Assembly: GCF_910592395.1 (NCBI RefSeq)
Contig: NC_088321.1
Coordinates: forward strand, 930,001 to 994,000
Source: Lineus longissimus
Taxonomy: Eukaryota; Nemertea; Pilidiophora; Heteronemertea; Lineidae
Reading direction: 5' to 3'
Length of the DNA: 64,000 nt
Positions 12,601 through 30,569 of the stretch are shown here, piece after piece. A model generated the notes under the pieces. It was given only the letters and a program-made list of their open reading frames with translations. It did not search any database and had not been told where the DNA came from. Position 1 is the first letter of the stretch; every line of letters starts with the position of its first letter. The position numbers were made by a program, and so were the translations under genes.

Positions 12601-13761
12601 CGGTGTCGAAAAATCATGTCATGCAAATGGGTGTTTATAGAAAAGCATTCCCTCGACCGCTTTCAAATTTCAAACTGAAACAAAATTGCAATTTGACGTG
12701 TTGTGACTCGAAGAGCGAAGTGTGAAGGAAGGTTCACCCTGGAGAATCAAATCGTGAACTCCGCACATTTTGTGGTAAGTCCATGTTCTCATTCATGTTG
12801 TATTATTGAATTACGAGCCCCGTGATTTTGTGTCAAGGAAAACAGCGCTCCATTGTTTCAAAGACTCGTAGAGCAGTAACTACTACCGTAGGTATGTGAT
12901 GGGATCTACAGTCATCTTTGCACGGAAACTATCGAGGGACTCGGAATTCAGGAATACCAGATGACTAGGGAACCTGGACATGGCAGGTTCTGTATGCCTG
13001 GAGTTCAGGATTTTGATACTCTGGGGCGAGTCTTTGCGGGTGTTTCAAAAAGCGGTGTTGAAAACCTGCAACTATGCCATCGGGTGACGGTTTGGGGTTC
13101 CGCCTTTGTGACTTACTGACTGCCTCAGTGTCCCTGTCTCAGGGAGGTCACCCTCCTCGAAGGAGTCGCACACCTGTAATTATGAGATTATCAACAGAAG
13201 GAGACATACGACTTGCACAACGGGTTTTTTTTGCGGGTTTTTTTTATTGAAATGGTACATGTACGCCATTCATAATAACTAGTGGTCAGGAAAATAGCAA
13301 TGCAGTTATACACAATGCCGTTGGGCAGTAATTAGATGTATTAATTTGCTGAAATTTGCTACTGTGTAGAAGCTATTTAGTATTCGACGGTTTTAGGGCG
13401 TCCATTTCAGAAAGGCCTATCACACGTAAAATAGGCCTTTCATACAGGTGCCCTTCAAGTGGTAAAAAAAGGGTCCACAGGGTATCTCATCAATGACATG
13501 CTTCAAAATATGATTGCATTATGAAGGTTTTTTCTAAGCTCAATTAAAAAAAATATTTAGTTTTGATGAAAGATTGAAACTCACATTATCAACTCTCTTC
13601 ATAACCTGTGTCAGTTCTTCTTTTGTCTCATTAGAAACACGCTTGGCGTGGGTCCGTGCGTTCCGGTCCAGGACTTCCTGCGCCGGCGCATCACCACGAT
13701 CCAGGATGCTGATTCCACCAATGAAATTCATCGAGTTGTGCATCGAGGCCATGGACGCCAT
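98..13761 (-). CDS. Large coiled-coil protein with acidic Ser-rich tail, unidentified
   Basis: Ten coding exons join in frame: 13585-13761, 10807-10884, 9519-9563, 9192-9275, 8135-8331, 4808-4893, 4025-4125, 2944-3111, 2619-2685 and 98-2181 (3,087 nt, 1,028 aa). The start is supported by an in-frame TGA five codons upstream of the ATG at 13761. Residues 1-334 are mostly charged, heptad-like helix (for example KLEKALYQAKEDIGN and IEEKEEKMQLLYRQ), so a coiled coil is expected. The last exon (residues 335-1028) is low complexity: acidic and Ser/Asp-rich runs, many SxS and RS/SR pairs, PTPP-type proline patches, and probably disordered. All introns are GT-AG except the one after 4808, which has a GC donor. 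The 3' UTR runs off the left edge; no AATAAA is seen before it. I do not recognise the family; a cytoskeletal, centrosomal or scaffolding role is only a guess from the coiled coil. Confidence 0.82.
3185..3445. repeat. 36-bp minisatellite in a coiled-coil gene intron
   Basis: About seven units built on TTACCGCCAAATTTGAA and TTACCGCCACAATCAA. Because 36 is divisible by three, it makes false repetitive ORFs on both strands. Confidence 0.9.
3592..3954. mobile_element. 363-bp MITE with GCATYCCGCGAAG ends, copy 1
   Basis: The terminal repeats GCATTCCGCGAAG and CTTCGCGGGATGC are inverted, flanked by possible TA target duplications. An equally long, nearly identical copy is at 48073-48435. It contains TGACGTCA (3606-3613), CACGTG (3892-3897), ATGCAAAT (3910-3917) and TATAAATAG (3930-3938). 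No coding capacity. Confidence 0.85.
4137..4318. mobile_element. Pogo-like MITE
   Basis: One end reads AGAACCTCTCTATTAAGGACA and the other, inverted, GGTTCCACTGTA. TIRs starting CAGT with AACCTC and a TA target duplication are characteristic of pogo/Tigger elements of the Tc1/mariner superfamily. This copy sits in the GC-AG intron of the coiled-coil gene. Confidence 0.85.
4419..4600. mobile_element. Truncated pogo-like MITE fragments
   Basis: Two partial left halves in tandem (4419-4495 and 4505-4600), each breaking off after the GGTCAAATTGAATGG segment. They lie between two fuller copies in the same intron. Confidence 0.75.
4606..4791. mobile_element. Pogo-like MITE
   Basis: Near full length (about 185 bp), from AGAACCTTTCTATTAAGG to GGTTTCATTGTA. 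It ends about 15 nt before the GC donor of the coiled-coil exon at 4808-4893. Confidence 0.8.
5387..5685. repeat. 60-bp minisatellite
   Basis: Five units containing GCCTGGTACTGATCAGCTAA and GGCAAGAAGAGACAAGC, with a few point differences. Confidence 0.9.
6520..6900. repeat. Three tandem units with poly-T runs, ending in an ATT microsatellite
   Basis: Units of about 95-100 bp begin CCCAGGACAGGCCAGCTCGG and end in long T runs (about 6592-6614, 6691-6710, 6785-6805). Then comes a GGCGCTATATAAATTG tail with (AAT)n. A diverged relative is at 22985-23051 in a Smad2/3 intron. Confidence 0.8.
8385..9035. repeat. 85-bp minisatellite
   Basis: About eight units containing GAAGAATAGAGAGGAATACT and CTCTGTGGCTTCAGACCTGC, in the intron between the 28-codon exon (9192-9275) and the exon 8135-8331. 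Confidence 0.9.
9036..9165. repeat. 22-bp minisatellite
   Basis: Six units of GTCAAGGCCATTGAAGGCAT plus GT, directly next to the 85-bp array and about 27 nt short of a coding exon boundary. Confidence 0.9.
9797..10095. mobile_element. Repeat with TTAAAGGGGTACGCCG terminus
   Basis: It begins TTAAAGGGGTACGCCG and continues with AAATTTGCTGAAACTTGGTA. Relatives are at 13240-13380 (same orientation), 21760-21922 (opposite) and a terminal scrap near 63080. The TTAA at the edge is consistent with a TTAA target, but the far end is not resolved. Confidence 0.55.
10244..10617. repeat. 28-bp minisatellite
   Basis: About 13 nearly perfect units of ACCATGGCCCATCATAGAAT plus CTACATCT. There are no unique spacers, so it is not CRISPR-like. 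Confidence 0.95.
11027..11150. repeat. 21-bp minisatellite
   Basis: Six units of GGGCCCGGTTGTTGAACACC plus A, with small changes. Confidence 0.9.
11600..12520. repeat. 68/76-bp minisatellite
   Basis: About 13 units with GTGTGATTGGGGCCTGGTGT and TTTGGAAGAAGCTGAAATGA. Several units carry a TTCAAAG insertion, so two length classes alternate at the 3' side. Confidence 0.92.
12530..13584. other. Intron sequence without recognisable features
   Basis: First intron of the coiled-coil gene after the minisatellite. Apart from a relative of the TTAAAGGGGTACGCCG repeat near 13240-13380, I see nothing in it. Confidence 0.6.
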
Positions 13762-14690
13762 TTTGATTTTTTCTCAGATTGTGACTAGCATCAAAGTCCT
13801 GCGACTGAAAGAGAATTTTTTATAGATACGAGACTGTGCACGGGTCAGGAGGATCATACAGCAGATGGGGCCAAAGTCTGCAACTTTTATCGCAGCGTAA
13901 ACGAGAGATAGATGTCATAACTACATGTACTTGCGATTATAATTGCTGCTACGTGGGTCAAAAGAATCTCTTGTCTGCGGGTAAAGGTGGTAATCCTTGT
14001 GTTCGATATTGACTAGCAGGTTACTGTGACCTTGCTGACCACAATAAAAAAGCAATTATCGTCGCATGCAACTTAAATGCAGCTGCAGCGATTTCAATTG
14101 CTCAGGATGCGTAACGCAAAATCAACTGCAATCATCACTGTGACAAGTACGTATGAAATAGCATTGACTATTGAGTACCAAATAATGAAGGACAATATTT
14201 TAGTCAGGAAAAAGACATCAACCACTCCAAGTGTCATAAATATCAACCCAATTGACACAAATATAATTCAGACACAATCTCGAAAATCCATACAACTTTC
14301 GATTGTTGGCACAACAAAAGAAAACAGGCCATTCCCAGCCATCACAAGCAACAGACCATGTAGGCCTATTCAATCCTTAGAAGACGTTTATGACACTTAT
14401 TAAGGCCTAATTGCCCATAACACACCAGAAAGATGTGCGGTCGACCGTGGCGGATTTGGGTGGATTATTTGAAGATGATACTTTGTAAATACTTATTAAA
14501 GCTTTTATGATATTGTTGGCGAAAGTTTTTTTCTCCCCTGGTGGGATTATTGGTTTAGATGTACAATATTAGCTTGTCCGAGGCTCATGGATGAGACATC
14601 CAGAAGGCAAAGGGGTCACCAGTGGCATATTTGCGAGGATTATGAAAATATGACACTTAGTAAATACCTATCAAAACTTTAAAATGACAT

Positions 14691-14871
14691 ACGGCGGAAC
14701 CTCCCTTAGCGAACACCTCTCTATCAAGGACAACCTCTCTATTAAGGACACTAGTTTTGGTCCCAAATTGGTTGTTACCATTCAATTTGACCTCTCTAAT
14801 CAGGACACCTCTCTATTAAAGACAGCATTTTTCATTCCCAGCGGTGTCCTTAATAGAGAGGTTCTAGTGTA
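14691..14871. mobile_element. Pogo-like MITE
   Basis: Full-length copy in the opposite orientation to that at 4137, from GGCGGAACCTCCCTTAGC to GAGAGGTTCTAGTGTA. Confidence 0.85.
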
Positions 14872-14971
14872 GTTGGCAAAAGTGTTTTATCTACTTAAGG
14901 TGTGCAATGTTACTTGCTTGTCCGAGGCTTATAGACGAGACACTCAGAATGTAAAGGGGTCACTAGCGACA

Positions 14972-15153
14972 TACAGTAGAACCTCTCTATTAAGGACACC
15001 TTCGGGACTGACAAGTGCTGTCCTTAATAGAGAGGTGTCCTGATTAGAGAGGTCATATTGAATGGAAACAACCAATTTGGGACCAAAACTAGTGCCCTTA
15101 ATAGAGAGGGTGTCCCTAATAGAGAGGTGTCTGCTTAGGGAGGTTCCACTGTA
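14972..15153. mobile_element. Pogo-like MITE
   Basis: Full-length copy of about 182 bp, TACAGTAGAACCTCTCTATT to GGTTCCACTGTA, both TA duplications intact. About 100 bp from the preceding copy and inverted relative to it. Confidence 0.9.
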
Positions 15154-15924
15154 GTTGCAGGGAAGATGCAAAGACAGTTCTGTGTGCCTTTTGTACCCCT
15201 TGAACAGCTTCATAGCGTTGTCACAGTACAGTATTCCTTTCACGGTTCATGGTGAAGCATTAAATCATTCAGCAACCAAGAATAAACGACTATTGTCCAA
15301 CCTCTTAAGATAAATGCAAATAGCACTTAGTATTAGCAAAAACCAATCAATTTATGAAACGGAATCAAGAAAGCGTATGTTGCCATGACGACCAACAATG
15401 GCGCCATTAGAGTTGTGGCGAGATCAAATAAAACGTTGATTAGTTGAGAAAATATTGGTAGAATGGTCGAGGAGGGTCACTGTGATTTGTGCTGGAGACT
15501 ACTTGTGCATTGCTTTCAATTTCCAATCGATGCCAAATCGATACCAGATTGAACATTCCTTAAGAATGTTAGATTGGAGACTCATAAACTCGATCAAAGG
15601 GTACACGGGTCAACCAAGGCCTTGTCGCCATACTTTTGACCTTAAGAAGAAGGAATAAATAATCACGCTATCAGGCCTTCCTTACAAAATCAATGCATTA
15701 ATCGATAGGCCAAACATATCATTATTTATGCATACTGGTGTACGTTGTCCCAATTGTTGACATTATTTGTGAAGTCAATATTATCTTGCTGGCATTCGAA
15801 ATGCCTCTGTCAAGTGTGTGTGATATCAAGGAACAAACTGATGCAATACTTATTAATAAATATCATGATATCTTTCCATATTCTTCTAGCGTTCGATTTT
15901 CATTTCATGGCTATGTTACAGAAG

Positions 15925-16275
15925 TAGGCCTATGTCTGTGATAAACCTGTCATCTCTTGTTCCTCCCTTGATCTCCAGAGCCTTGTATCCAGTGATACAC
16001 CTTACGGCCATGTGGCCAGTCTCTCGGTGTCCCAGAGTGGGCAGTTCTGGAGCATCACAAGAGGATCGCACTGTAAGAACCAGGCCTATGTCTCTAATAA
16101 ACCTGTCATCTCTTGTTCCTCCCTTGATCCCCAGAGCTTTGACTCCATTGATGCACCATATGGCCATGTGGCCAGTCTCTCAGTGTCCCAGAGTGGGCAG
16201 TTCTGGAGCATCGCAAGAGGATCGCACTGCAAGAACCAGGCCTATGTCTCTAATAAACCTGTCATCTCTTCTTGA
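15925..16275. repeat. Tandem repeat of about 154 bp
   Basis: Two full units plus a partial third, containing AAACCTGTCATCTCTTGTTC and GTCCCAGAGTGGGCAGTTCT. They create repetitive ORFs on both strands. Confidence 0.85.
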
Positions 16276-16499
16276 GCTGATCTGGTCTCTGATCTGGTGG
16301 ACTGCACTCACAGTGTCACCTTTTGGACTCAGCCACGTTCATCCTCTTAATGTTGGCTTTGAGTCTGCAGTGGCCAGTCCGAAGATGAAACAAGGTGGTC
16401 GCCCCTTTTCTCATCATTGTATAGTACCCCCAGGTATATGGCACGGCTTAACCCGCCGGCTATAAGGGAAGTCCTTTATGGCCCAGTGGTTGGCGCGTT

Positions 16500-16560
16500 G
16501 GCCCCAGAGTGGAGGTTAAGCAACGTTGAGCGCAGTCAACCTTTGGATCGGTGACTGGCG
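16500..16560 (+). repeat. 5S rRNA-like fragment (SINE-type head)
   Basis: GTTAAGCAACGTTGAGCGCA followed by TTTGGATCGGTGAC resembles the internal control region (boxes A and C) of 5S rRNA genes. It is too short and diverged for a functional gene; a 5S-derived SINE fits best. Confidence 0.55.
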
Positions 16561-16635
16561 CGTACTATATAATAATGTCTAAGAGAGTCTTGCAAGCATC
16601 TGAGGTTCCCATATATTATGATATCAATACTTTTA

Positions 16636-16817
16636 TACAGTGGAACCTCCCTTGACAGACACCTCTCTATTAAGGACAACTTCTCTATTCAGGACACTAA
16701 TTTTGGACCCATATTGGTTGTTTCCATTCAATTTTATCTCTTTAATCAGGACACCTCCTTATCAAGGACAGCACTTGTCAGTCCCAAGGGTGTCCTCAAT
16801 AGAGAGGTTCTACTGTA
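16636..16817. mobile_element. Pogo-like MITE
   Basis: Full length, TACAGTGGAACCTCCCTT to GAGAGGTTCTACTGTA. It is 55 bp from the next copy, and they are in opposite orientations. Confidence 0.9.
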
Positions 16818-16871
16818 CAGTTTTTAGGCCGATTCCACCCAGTTTCCACAGGACATGGCATTCGAGGCTTA

Positions 16872-17036
16872 TACAGTAGAACCTCTCTATTAAGGACACC
16901 CTCGGGACTGACAAGTGCTGTCCTTAATAGAGAGGTGTCCTGATTAGAGAGGTCAAATTGAATGGAAAGTACCAATTTGGGAACAAAACTAGTGTTCTTT
17001 AATAGAGAGGTGTCCGCTAAGGGAGGTTTCGCTGTG
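16872..17036. mobile_element. Pogo-like MITE
   Basis: Slightly shortened copy of about 165 bp. Its right end has decayed to GGTTTCGCTGTG, and it lacks the second AGAGAGGTTGTCC block. Confidence 0.85.
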
Positions 17037-17040
17037 TATG

Positions 17041-17298
17041 TACAGCAGAACCTCTCTATTAAGGACACACTTGGTACAAACAAGTGCTGTCCTTAATGGC
17101 GAGGTGTCCTGATAAGGAAGTTCAAATTGAATGGAGACTATGAAGGACACCCTCAGGTCTGACAACTGCTGTCCTTAATAGAGAGGAGTCCTGAGTAGAG
17201 AGGTCATACTAAATGGAAAGTAACAATTTGAGACCAAATTTTCCTCAATAGAGAGTGTCCTTAATAGAGAGGTGTCTGCCAAAGAAGGTTCCACTGTA
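17041..17298. mobile_element. Pogo-like MITE, diverged
   Basis: Copy enlarged to 258 bp by an internal repeat of the left half (second GGACACCCTCAGG block near 17145). Both termini are recognisable. Confidence 0.8.
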
Positions 17299-20200
17299 CT
17301 GTAAAGGCATGTGTCCTTAGATCCAAGAGTGTTGTGTAACCCAGGTCCCAACTAAAGCCGTCATGATATATAAGCCCTTTTTAAGTATCGGCCTAGGCCC
17401 TTATTTAGTACCCTATTAGGCCGCCTGCCCAGTCAGGTCCCAAGATCTTGTGATTGTCAACAAGTTCTCAGGTTCCTAACCCAACAACCACACAGGCCTG
17501 AACCAACACCACGTAGATGCCTGCATTGAATCTATAATTAAAAAAACAATATAGGCTTTGTGTACAAAATGTACAGTAGGCCTAGTAGGCCAAGGTGAAA
17601 TCATGATCGTAAAATTGTATAGGGCCTACTATGACTCACCAAAAACAATCGTGATAATTTACGCAAAACTGGGCAGTATTTTACAAATTTATCGAAATGT
17701 GGCATCAAACTTACCTATTTCTTTACATGTATCCTTTTAAATTCATAATCCGATGTTGTACAAAGTCAGAAAACGCATTTTAAATTCAGAGAAATTTGAC
17801 AGCTATATCGAATTTTTGGAAATCCGCCATCTTGGTTTCTGAGGTGATTATTTACATCACGTGACCTAGTTGCCATCCAACTAAAATAATTGATCTCAGT
17901 GTTGGTTCTAAAATTTCATTTTACGATTTCACCCAAAAAATGGTGCTCATGGAAAAAGAGTTTGAGCATGCAAGAAATCGTTTTATTACTGTAAACGAGT
18001 TGCCTTTCATTATGGTAGCATATTTACATGACAGTGAGCGATTTACAAAGACAGTTTAAATTCACATCAAGCAATTATTTGATTTAGGAAGGCATATGTC
18101 CTGTATGTCTCCCTCTAGCGACCAATCGGATGACAGTAGCTGATTTGAATGGTATAGTTACCAGTCGGCTTCACTGGTCCTAGACAAACTGTCACAACCA
18201 ACTAAAAGGGTCAGGGCCTTTGACCTCTGGATACCTCCCTCTTCAGGACACCACCTGTCGGTTCAAATCAAAACAAACAAGATCGATTTCAATCCATTTA
18301 TACATTTGTTTATTGTTGCTGTATAATTCTGTTGCCATAGCAACACAAAAATGACATTATACACGGCAGATTAGACAAGCTAATAAAAGATCCATGTAAC
18401 AATGCGTAAACGGAGCATCTTCAGAAAATTGCAAAAAAAATTTTACACACAATTTTTCCCAGTGGCCATGGCACCCAGGCCATATTTTGAAAAGTTCAAG
18501 AACAGATAATTATGTCAAATATTCGCATTGAATTTTTTCTCTGTTTTTAGAAAGGGTACAATTGTACATTCAGGGGTTCATTGTTGGAAAATGCACCAAT
18601 TCCAAGTAACAAAAGGAAGCAAAATCTGAATAGATGTTTTCGAAGACATACAAGCAGCCAAAATGAAGAGGTTTACAGTGTCCCTAAATGGCGGGCATGA
18701 CCATTCATCTCATTTGCCCTGGTAAGAGATTAGGAACTAAACTACAACCTGCTTATGAATACACGTCACATGATCACATTTTCACGAAGCAAAAATATCA
18801 AGGCGAAGAAATTGACAGGGTAAACAAGTGGCAAGTGAAAATACTGAACAGGCCTTGAAATAAGCCACAGGCAAATCTAACTAGACCGGTAATCCATTTG
18901 AATGAGCAGCCCCAGAATTTCACGTTAATACAATCAGGCAGACGATAGCATATAACAGTTTCGAGCGTAACATTTCATTTTTAATCTATAACATGCAAAT
19001 CATGGCGCATTTTGGAGTAAAAGTCCAATTATAAAGTACATGTTGATGTATCAAAACTGAATAAGGACTAGAGTATTTTTCATATCCTTATAGCTGAAGG
19101 TACTTTGTGTCCACATCACATTTCCTAAAAGCTAGTGTTGCACTGGATTATCCTCAGGGTAGGCCAAACAATACACTTTCACGGTGTCAGCTAAAGCCAG
19201 TCAACTATGACACAGGCTGCCCAGGGCTGTGTAACATTAATATTTGTGATCACAATATTACAGTTCAGTGACAATAGGTCAGATGTATCTGATGTACCTT
19301 GGCCAGATCTATCCGAAAAACACTAAAGTCTTTATTCAGTCTTGAAAACACGCATATCCCAATTTCTTAAGAGTAAAAGGTCAAAGTTCTCGAGTACATG
19401 CACGGAATATTTACAAAGAAACAATTATGGAAGTTTTTTTTCAAGGTCTTCCCTACCTTGGTCATCAACAATTAAACAAGATCATACAATCAATTTCAAA
19501 TCATTATTTACCGAAAACTATTCGTCAATCATTATACACCGTCAACTTTTAGCACACGTGTGTGTATTTCACTGGCAATCGACATTTAAATCCTTCACGA
19601 GAACTTGATTTGTTCGGACTGGCCTTTTTCATATTCATGCATAAATTTGACATTCTTGCTTCTGTAAACCCGCAAATTTTCACAACCAGGACCCAGTTGT
19701 CTAAAAGCCAATACACCAGGTATCTTGCCATTTCCTACTGTTAGACAATATCAAAAGAGTACCCAACAATTTACAATGCAGAAAACCCCATGGGCTTGTT
19801 AAATCCAGGTGGCGGGTTCACCAAAAGCTGTGATGTAGATCAGGCTATTGGCCTACTTTGGAGGACAAGTAACTATCAATCCACTTCAAATTGATATACA
19901 AAGTCAGTTTTTCATTGACATTTTCAATGTTAAGTATGAAAGCATACTTTTGTCCATGATAAATGGGTTTATTGTACTCAAAAAATAATTTAAATGACAT
20001 TTTTTGGAAACACCGGTTATGTTAACGATGGCCAAGTTTTAGTGACTGCTACGAACTAAAATGTTACGCTAACTTAGCGATGGTATAGCGGCAGCTAAGC
20101 CTGATAGCGCAAACTCAGCAGCACGGTAAGATAACTGCGGCTTAGTAGCCCCCAAACCACCGTTAGCAAATAGCGGACTCCAACATCTCAGAAAAACAAG

Positions 20201-20334
20201 TTTTTCACATATTATCTCGTTCAGGTAAGCCAATGAGACCTAACACCAAGTGTCAAAACCTGTCTTGAACAACCGGGCCCTGCCCTGGAAGATGAGGAAC
20301 TTCACGCCAAAGTCCCCAAGTCCCCACATTTTAA

Positions 20335-20720
20335 AATGCGTGGCAGTTTTATGCATCAGTCAACCAGTCACTTATCCTCCTCCCCAGACAGGTGATCAGT
20401 TTTTATGCATCAGTCAACCAGTCCCTAGCCCCCTCCTCAGACAGGTGATCAGTTTTATGCATCAGTCAACCAGTCACTTATCCCCCCTCCTCAGACAGGC
20501 GATCAGTTTTTATGCATCAGTCAACCAGTCACTTATCCCCCCTCCTCAGACAGGCGATCAGTTTTTATGCATCAGTCAACCAGTCCCTAGCCCCCTCCTC
20601 AGACAGGTGATCAGTTTTATGCATCAGTCAACCAGTCACTTAGCCCCCTCCCCAGATAGGTGATCAGTTTTATGCATCAGTCAACCAATCCCTAGCCCCT
20701 CCCCTGGTGATCAATGTTGC
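20335..20720. repeat. 57-bp minisatellite
   Basis: About seven units of ATGCATCAGTCAACCAGTCA and CCCTCCTCAGACAGG, with length variation from C and T runs. It may lie in the Smad2/3 3' UTR. Confidence 0.9.
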
Positions 20721-20881
20721 CATCCAAAGCTAAAGTTTGCACCACTTCAAGGCCTTTTCAACTGTCACACTGAGCAAAGATGCCATGTAACTTTTTACAA
20801 AAGGAAGCAAAATCACAAAAGCATTTCACCTGAAGCACATTTTTCTGTTGAATACACACGACATTGTCCCAGGATCAACAA

Positions 20882-21094
20882 TACAGTGGAACCTCTCTAT
20901 AAAGGCCACCCTCTGGACTGACAAGTGCTGTCCTTAATAGAGAGGTGTCCGGATAAGAGGTCAAATTGAAAGGAAACCAATTTGGGACCAAAACTAGTGT
21001 CCTTAACAGAGCAGTTGTCCTTAATAGAGAGGTTGTCCTCAATAGAGAGGTTGTTCTTAATAGAGAGGTGTCCTCTAAGGGAGGTTCCACTGTA
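20882..21094. mobile_element. Pogo-like MITE
   Basis: Full copy with both ends. The AATAGAGAGGTTGTCCT block near the right side is present three times rather than once, lengthening the element to 213 bp. Confidence 0.88.
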
Positions 21095-21759
21095 GAACAG
21101 ATACATGATCCTATGAATTCAGCTTATGAGCTGAGGTTAGCCCACAAATGTTGAGAACCTATGTACAGCAATACAAGCAGGTGATCCTCTCATTACAAGC
21201 AATGACCCTCATTATCAATATCTACCCATCTACATGTCGTCACAGTACCAACAGATGTGACTCAATCCCTCTTTGGCTAAATTCAGATTTTTACAGAAAT
21301 CCATTGTGTTGAACATTTCAACGGCCAATCGATGACCACAAAAAGTCACGGATCACGAACATTCAACCCGGGTCTCGATGCTTAATCAAACTTTTATCCA
21401 TCATGTAAAGAATCATTCTAATGAGCATGATAAAATCTAAGGGTACATTAAAAGCGTCATCAGTCTTGGAGAAGAGCCTAGTTTCTCCCTTCTGTCACCA
21501 GGTGGCTCTGGGGGCGATCTGTCGCGGATACGAACGGCATTATCACAAGCGTTTTCCAGCATCAGTCATCGTTTCTAATAGTTCATGGCTGGATCCAGGT
21601 TGGCGAAGTTCTGCAACCCCTTCTGCAAAGTCCCAAATTCTAAACAGAAATCGGGCTTTAGATAAATCCCGTTTTCCTTCACCTTTTCTGTGACTTTATG
21701 ATGGAGAAGGCTACTTTAAAGACCTTTGCTGTTCATGAACAAATTGAAATTGTAATTGA

Positions 21760-21922
21760 ATTTGAATTCCCTATTGTGCAAGTACATATACTACATGTAA
21801 ATACAGACAGATACCAAGTTTCAGCAAATTGGTATGCATAATAACTTCACTACGGCATTGTGTATAACTGCATTTCTATTTTCCTGGCCCATCAGTCATT
21901 ACGAACGGCGTACCCCTTTAAA
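21760..21922. mobile_element. Relative of the TTAAAGGGGTACGCCG repeat, inverted
   Basis: It ends CGGCGTACCCCTTTAA and carries ATACCAAGTTTCAGCAAATT, the reverse complement of the copy at 9797. Confidence 0.6.
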
Positions 21923-22144
21923 CTGACTTGGTCCAAAAAATGAGTTCACGACTAAAATCTGATGTCAAGCACAATAACGACCAGTCGTTTGACGTCACGG
22001 CCACAAAATCTCCGCAAACCTGAATCCAGCCAAAACCAACATTTGAATAAAAAACATCTATCGACTTATCGTCAATCGCCCCGACACAGTAAGCGTTTCC
22101 AAAACGTCCATGATAACTGTCTCGTCAATACTTCACAGCGCCCT

Positions 22145-28911
<6,767 letters not shown>

Positions 28912-30569
28912 TTTAGGCTACCGATCCCTCCTAGAGGCCTACGTCCTCCTAATCTATAACTTCCTAGCGAAATCAGCGCTGTTTATAGCCTTTTTTAGCG
29001 GCATTTGATCATCGCAAAGTCGAAAAATTGCAAAATCTCAGACGGAGACAAACAACACCTCAGACTTGCAAAAATTGTGTCAAGACGATTTGAAATAGTT
29101 CACACTTTGATACAATACACAGCAAACTTGTGCTATCAATAACCGTAATATGTCAATAATATCAAGGTTTATTGTTTTAATTGAGGTTTAAATTTACTGC
29201 CAGCAATTAAAACGTCTGATTTTAAGAGAAAATGTTTGACCTCAGCCGATCATGACCTCGTTTTAGACATATTCATCCGCGGGAGCTAATCAGGGTCCTG
29301 GGTCACTTTTAACCCTTTTTTGCAGATTTCAAGCAGTTTCAGCTATCTTTTAGTTATCACAGAGTTTTCTCGATATAATACTGAAGCATATCAGCTTCCA
29401 TTAAGACTTCGTTTAAAGGATTATGCCTGTAATAAGGCATTTTGTAGATCGGAAATAGTCGGATATTTCCGGAAAATAATTTAATTGGAATGTAGTTATA
29501 ATCTTTGCCGGAGTGGCGCTTTAGTCGGGACGAAACTGGTTGTGACTTTGTCCCTCGTCTTGTATGAAATCGAGGGGCAGATTTATGACTGTCCTCCAGC
29601 CTCCTGCATTCTCTGAATCTGTTCAGCCATGTCTATTGGCAACACGATTGTGCCTCGAGATTGTCCCAGTCTGCTAAGACAGATAATTGTAAATTTCTCC
29701 TCACCCAACCAAGGAAAATGGTATAAAAAAGAACGCAAGTCAATATTATTCATACAATTTATAATCTTCTTTATATGAAATGATAGTTTGATAGAAATAT
29801 AAAGTAGTCAATAATCACAGACAGCTTAATTTTGGCCACTGGCAAATTTCAAAAAATCTATTTTGTTCACAAGCATCTTCCCGTCTATAAAAAAGATTCA
29901 TCAGTCTGGTACCTGATGTCATCTGATTCCCATTGCGGACACCTCTCCATTAAGAACACTCTTTCTATCAAGGACACTGCATTTGGTCACAAATGGTCAG
30001 TTCCATTGAAGTAGATCTCTGTATGAATGATATCAGGACATTCAGAATTAAGGACAGCAATCGAGAGGTCCTACTGTATTCAAAGTCCGGAGTTTGCATC
30101 CTGAGGAAATCGGGGGCCGGAGAAGTGAACATTAACCCCTGATTTCCTCGGGATGTGAGAGTTTGAGAAGGTCGCTTCTTGGTCTGACCACACACCTTGT
30201 CCAGAGGATGGACAAGTTATGAATGATAACAACATTTCGAGTAATCAAGGTCTCAGGTCCCATCTGCCTCTTGGTCGCACCCACCGCTTGCCATTCTGAT
30301 ATAATGGGGGCTGCTGGGGACACGATTGAAGGACAGACGTTGTCCCTCTCTACCATTCAATGTCACCATATTGAAAAATCAATCCACGACACTACCACAT
30401 GGTGATTGTGACGAAGTGGCACAGATGGCAGATTCATCCAACATTTCAAGTCGAATTGCTGAATAACGGCATGCACGGACCCAAAAGGCACAGTAAGTGG
30501 ACAGCAACTCCACTGGGGACAGATATCGTTCGCATTTCTTCATCTTTCCGAAAATGGAATAGAATCGTA
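28912..30569. other. Spacer between Smad2/3 and ENDOV
   Basis: It holds the Smad2/3 promoter and 5' UTR and the ENDOV 3' UTR, neither delimited. A degenerate pogo-like MITE is at 29928-30078 (ends CTACTGTA); otherwise I see no gene or clear element. Confidence 0.55.

Larger units (their letters stand above)
13762..22144. other. Spacer between coiled-coil gene and Smad2/3, probably including the Smad2/3 3' UTR
   Basis: No exon chain can be supported here. It holds several pogo-like MITEs (14.7-17.3 kb and 20.9 kb), a 150-bp tandem repeat, a 5S-like fragment and a 57-bp minisatellite. Much of 18.3-22.1 kb lacks repeats and could be Smad2/3 3' UTR, since SMAD genes often have long ones; I cannot place the polyadenylation site. 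Confidence 0.5.

Noticed and set aside
14077-14403. 108-codon plus-strand ORF
   Set aside because: No splice or homology support, ordinary intergenic composition, no recognisable motif.
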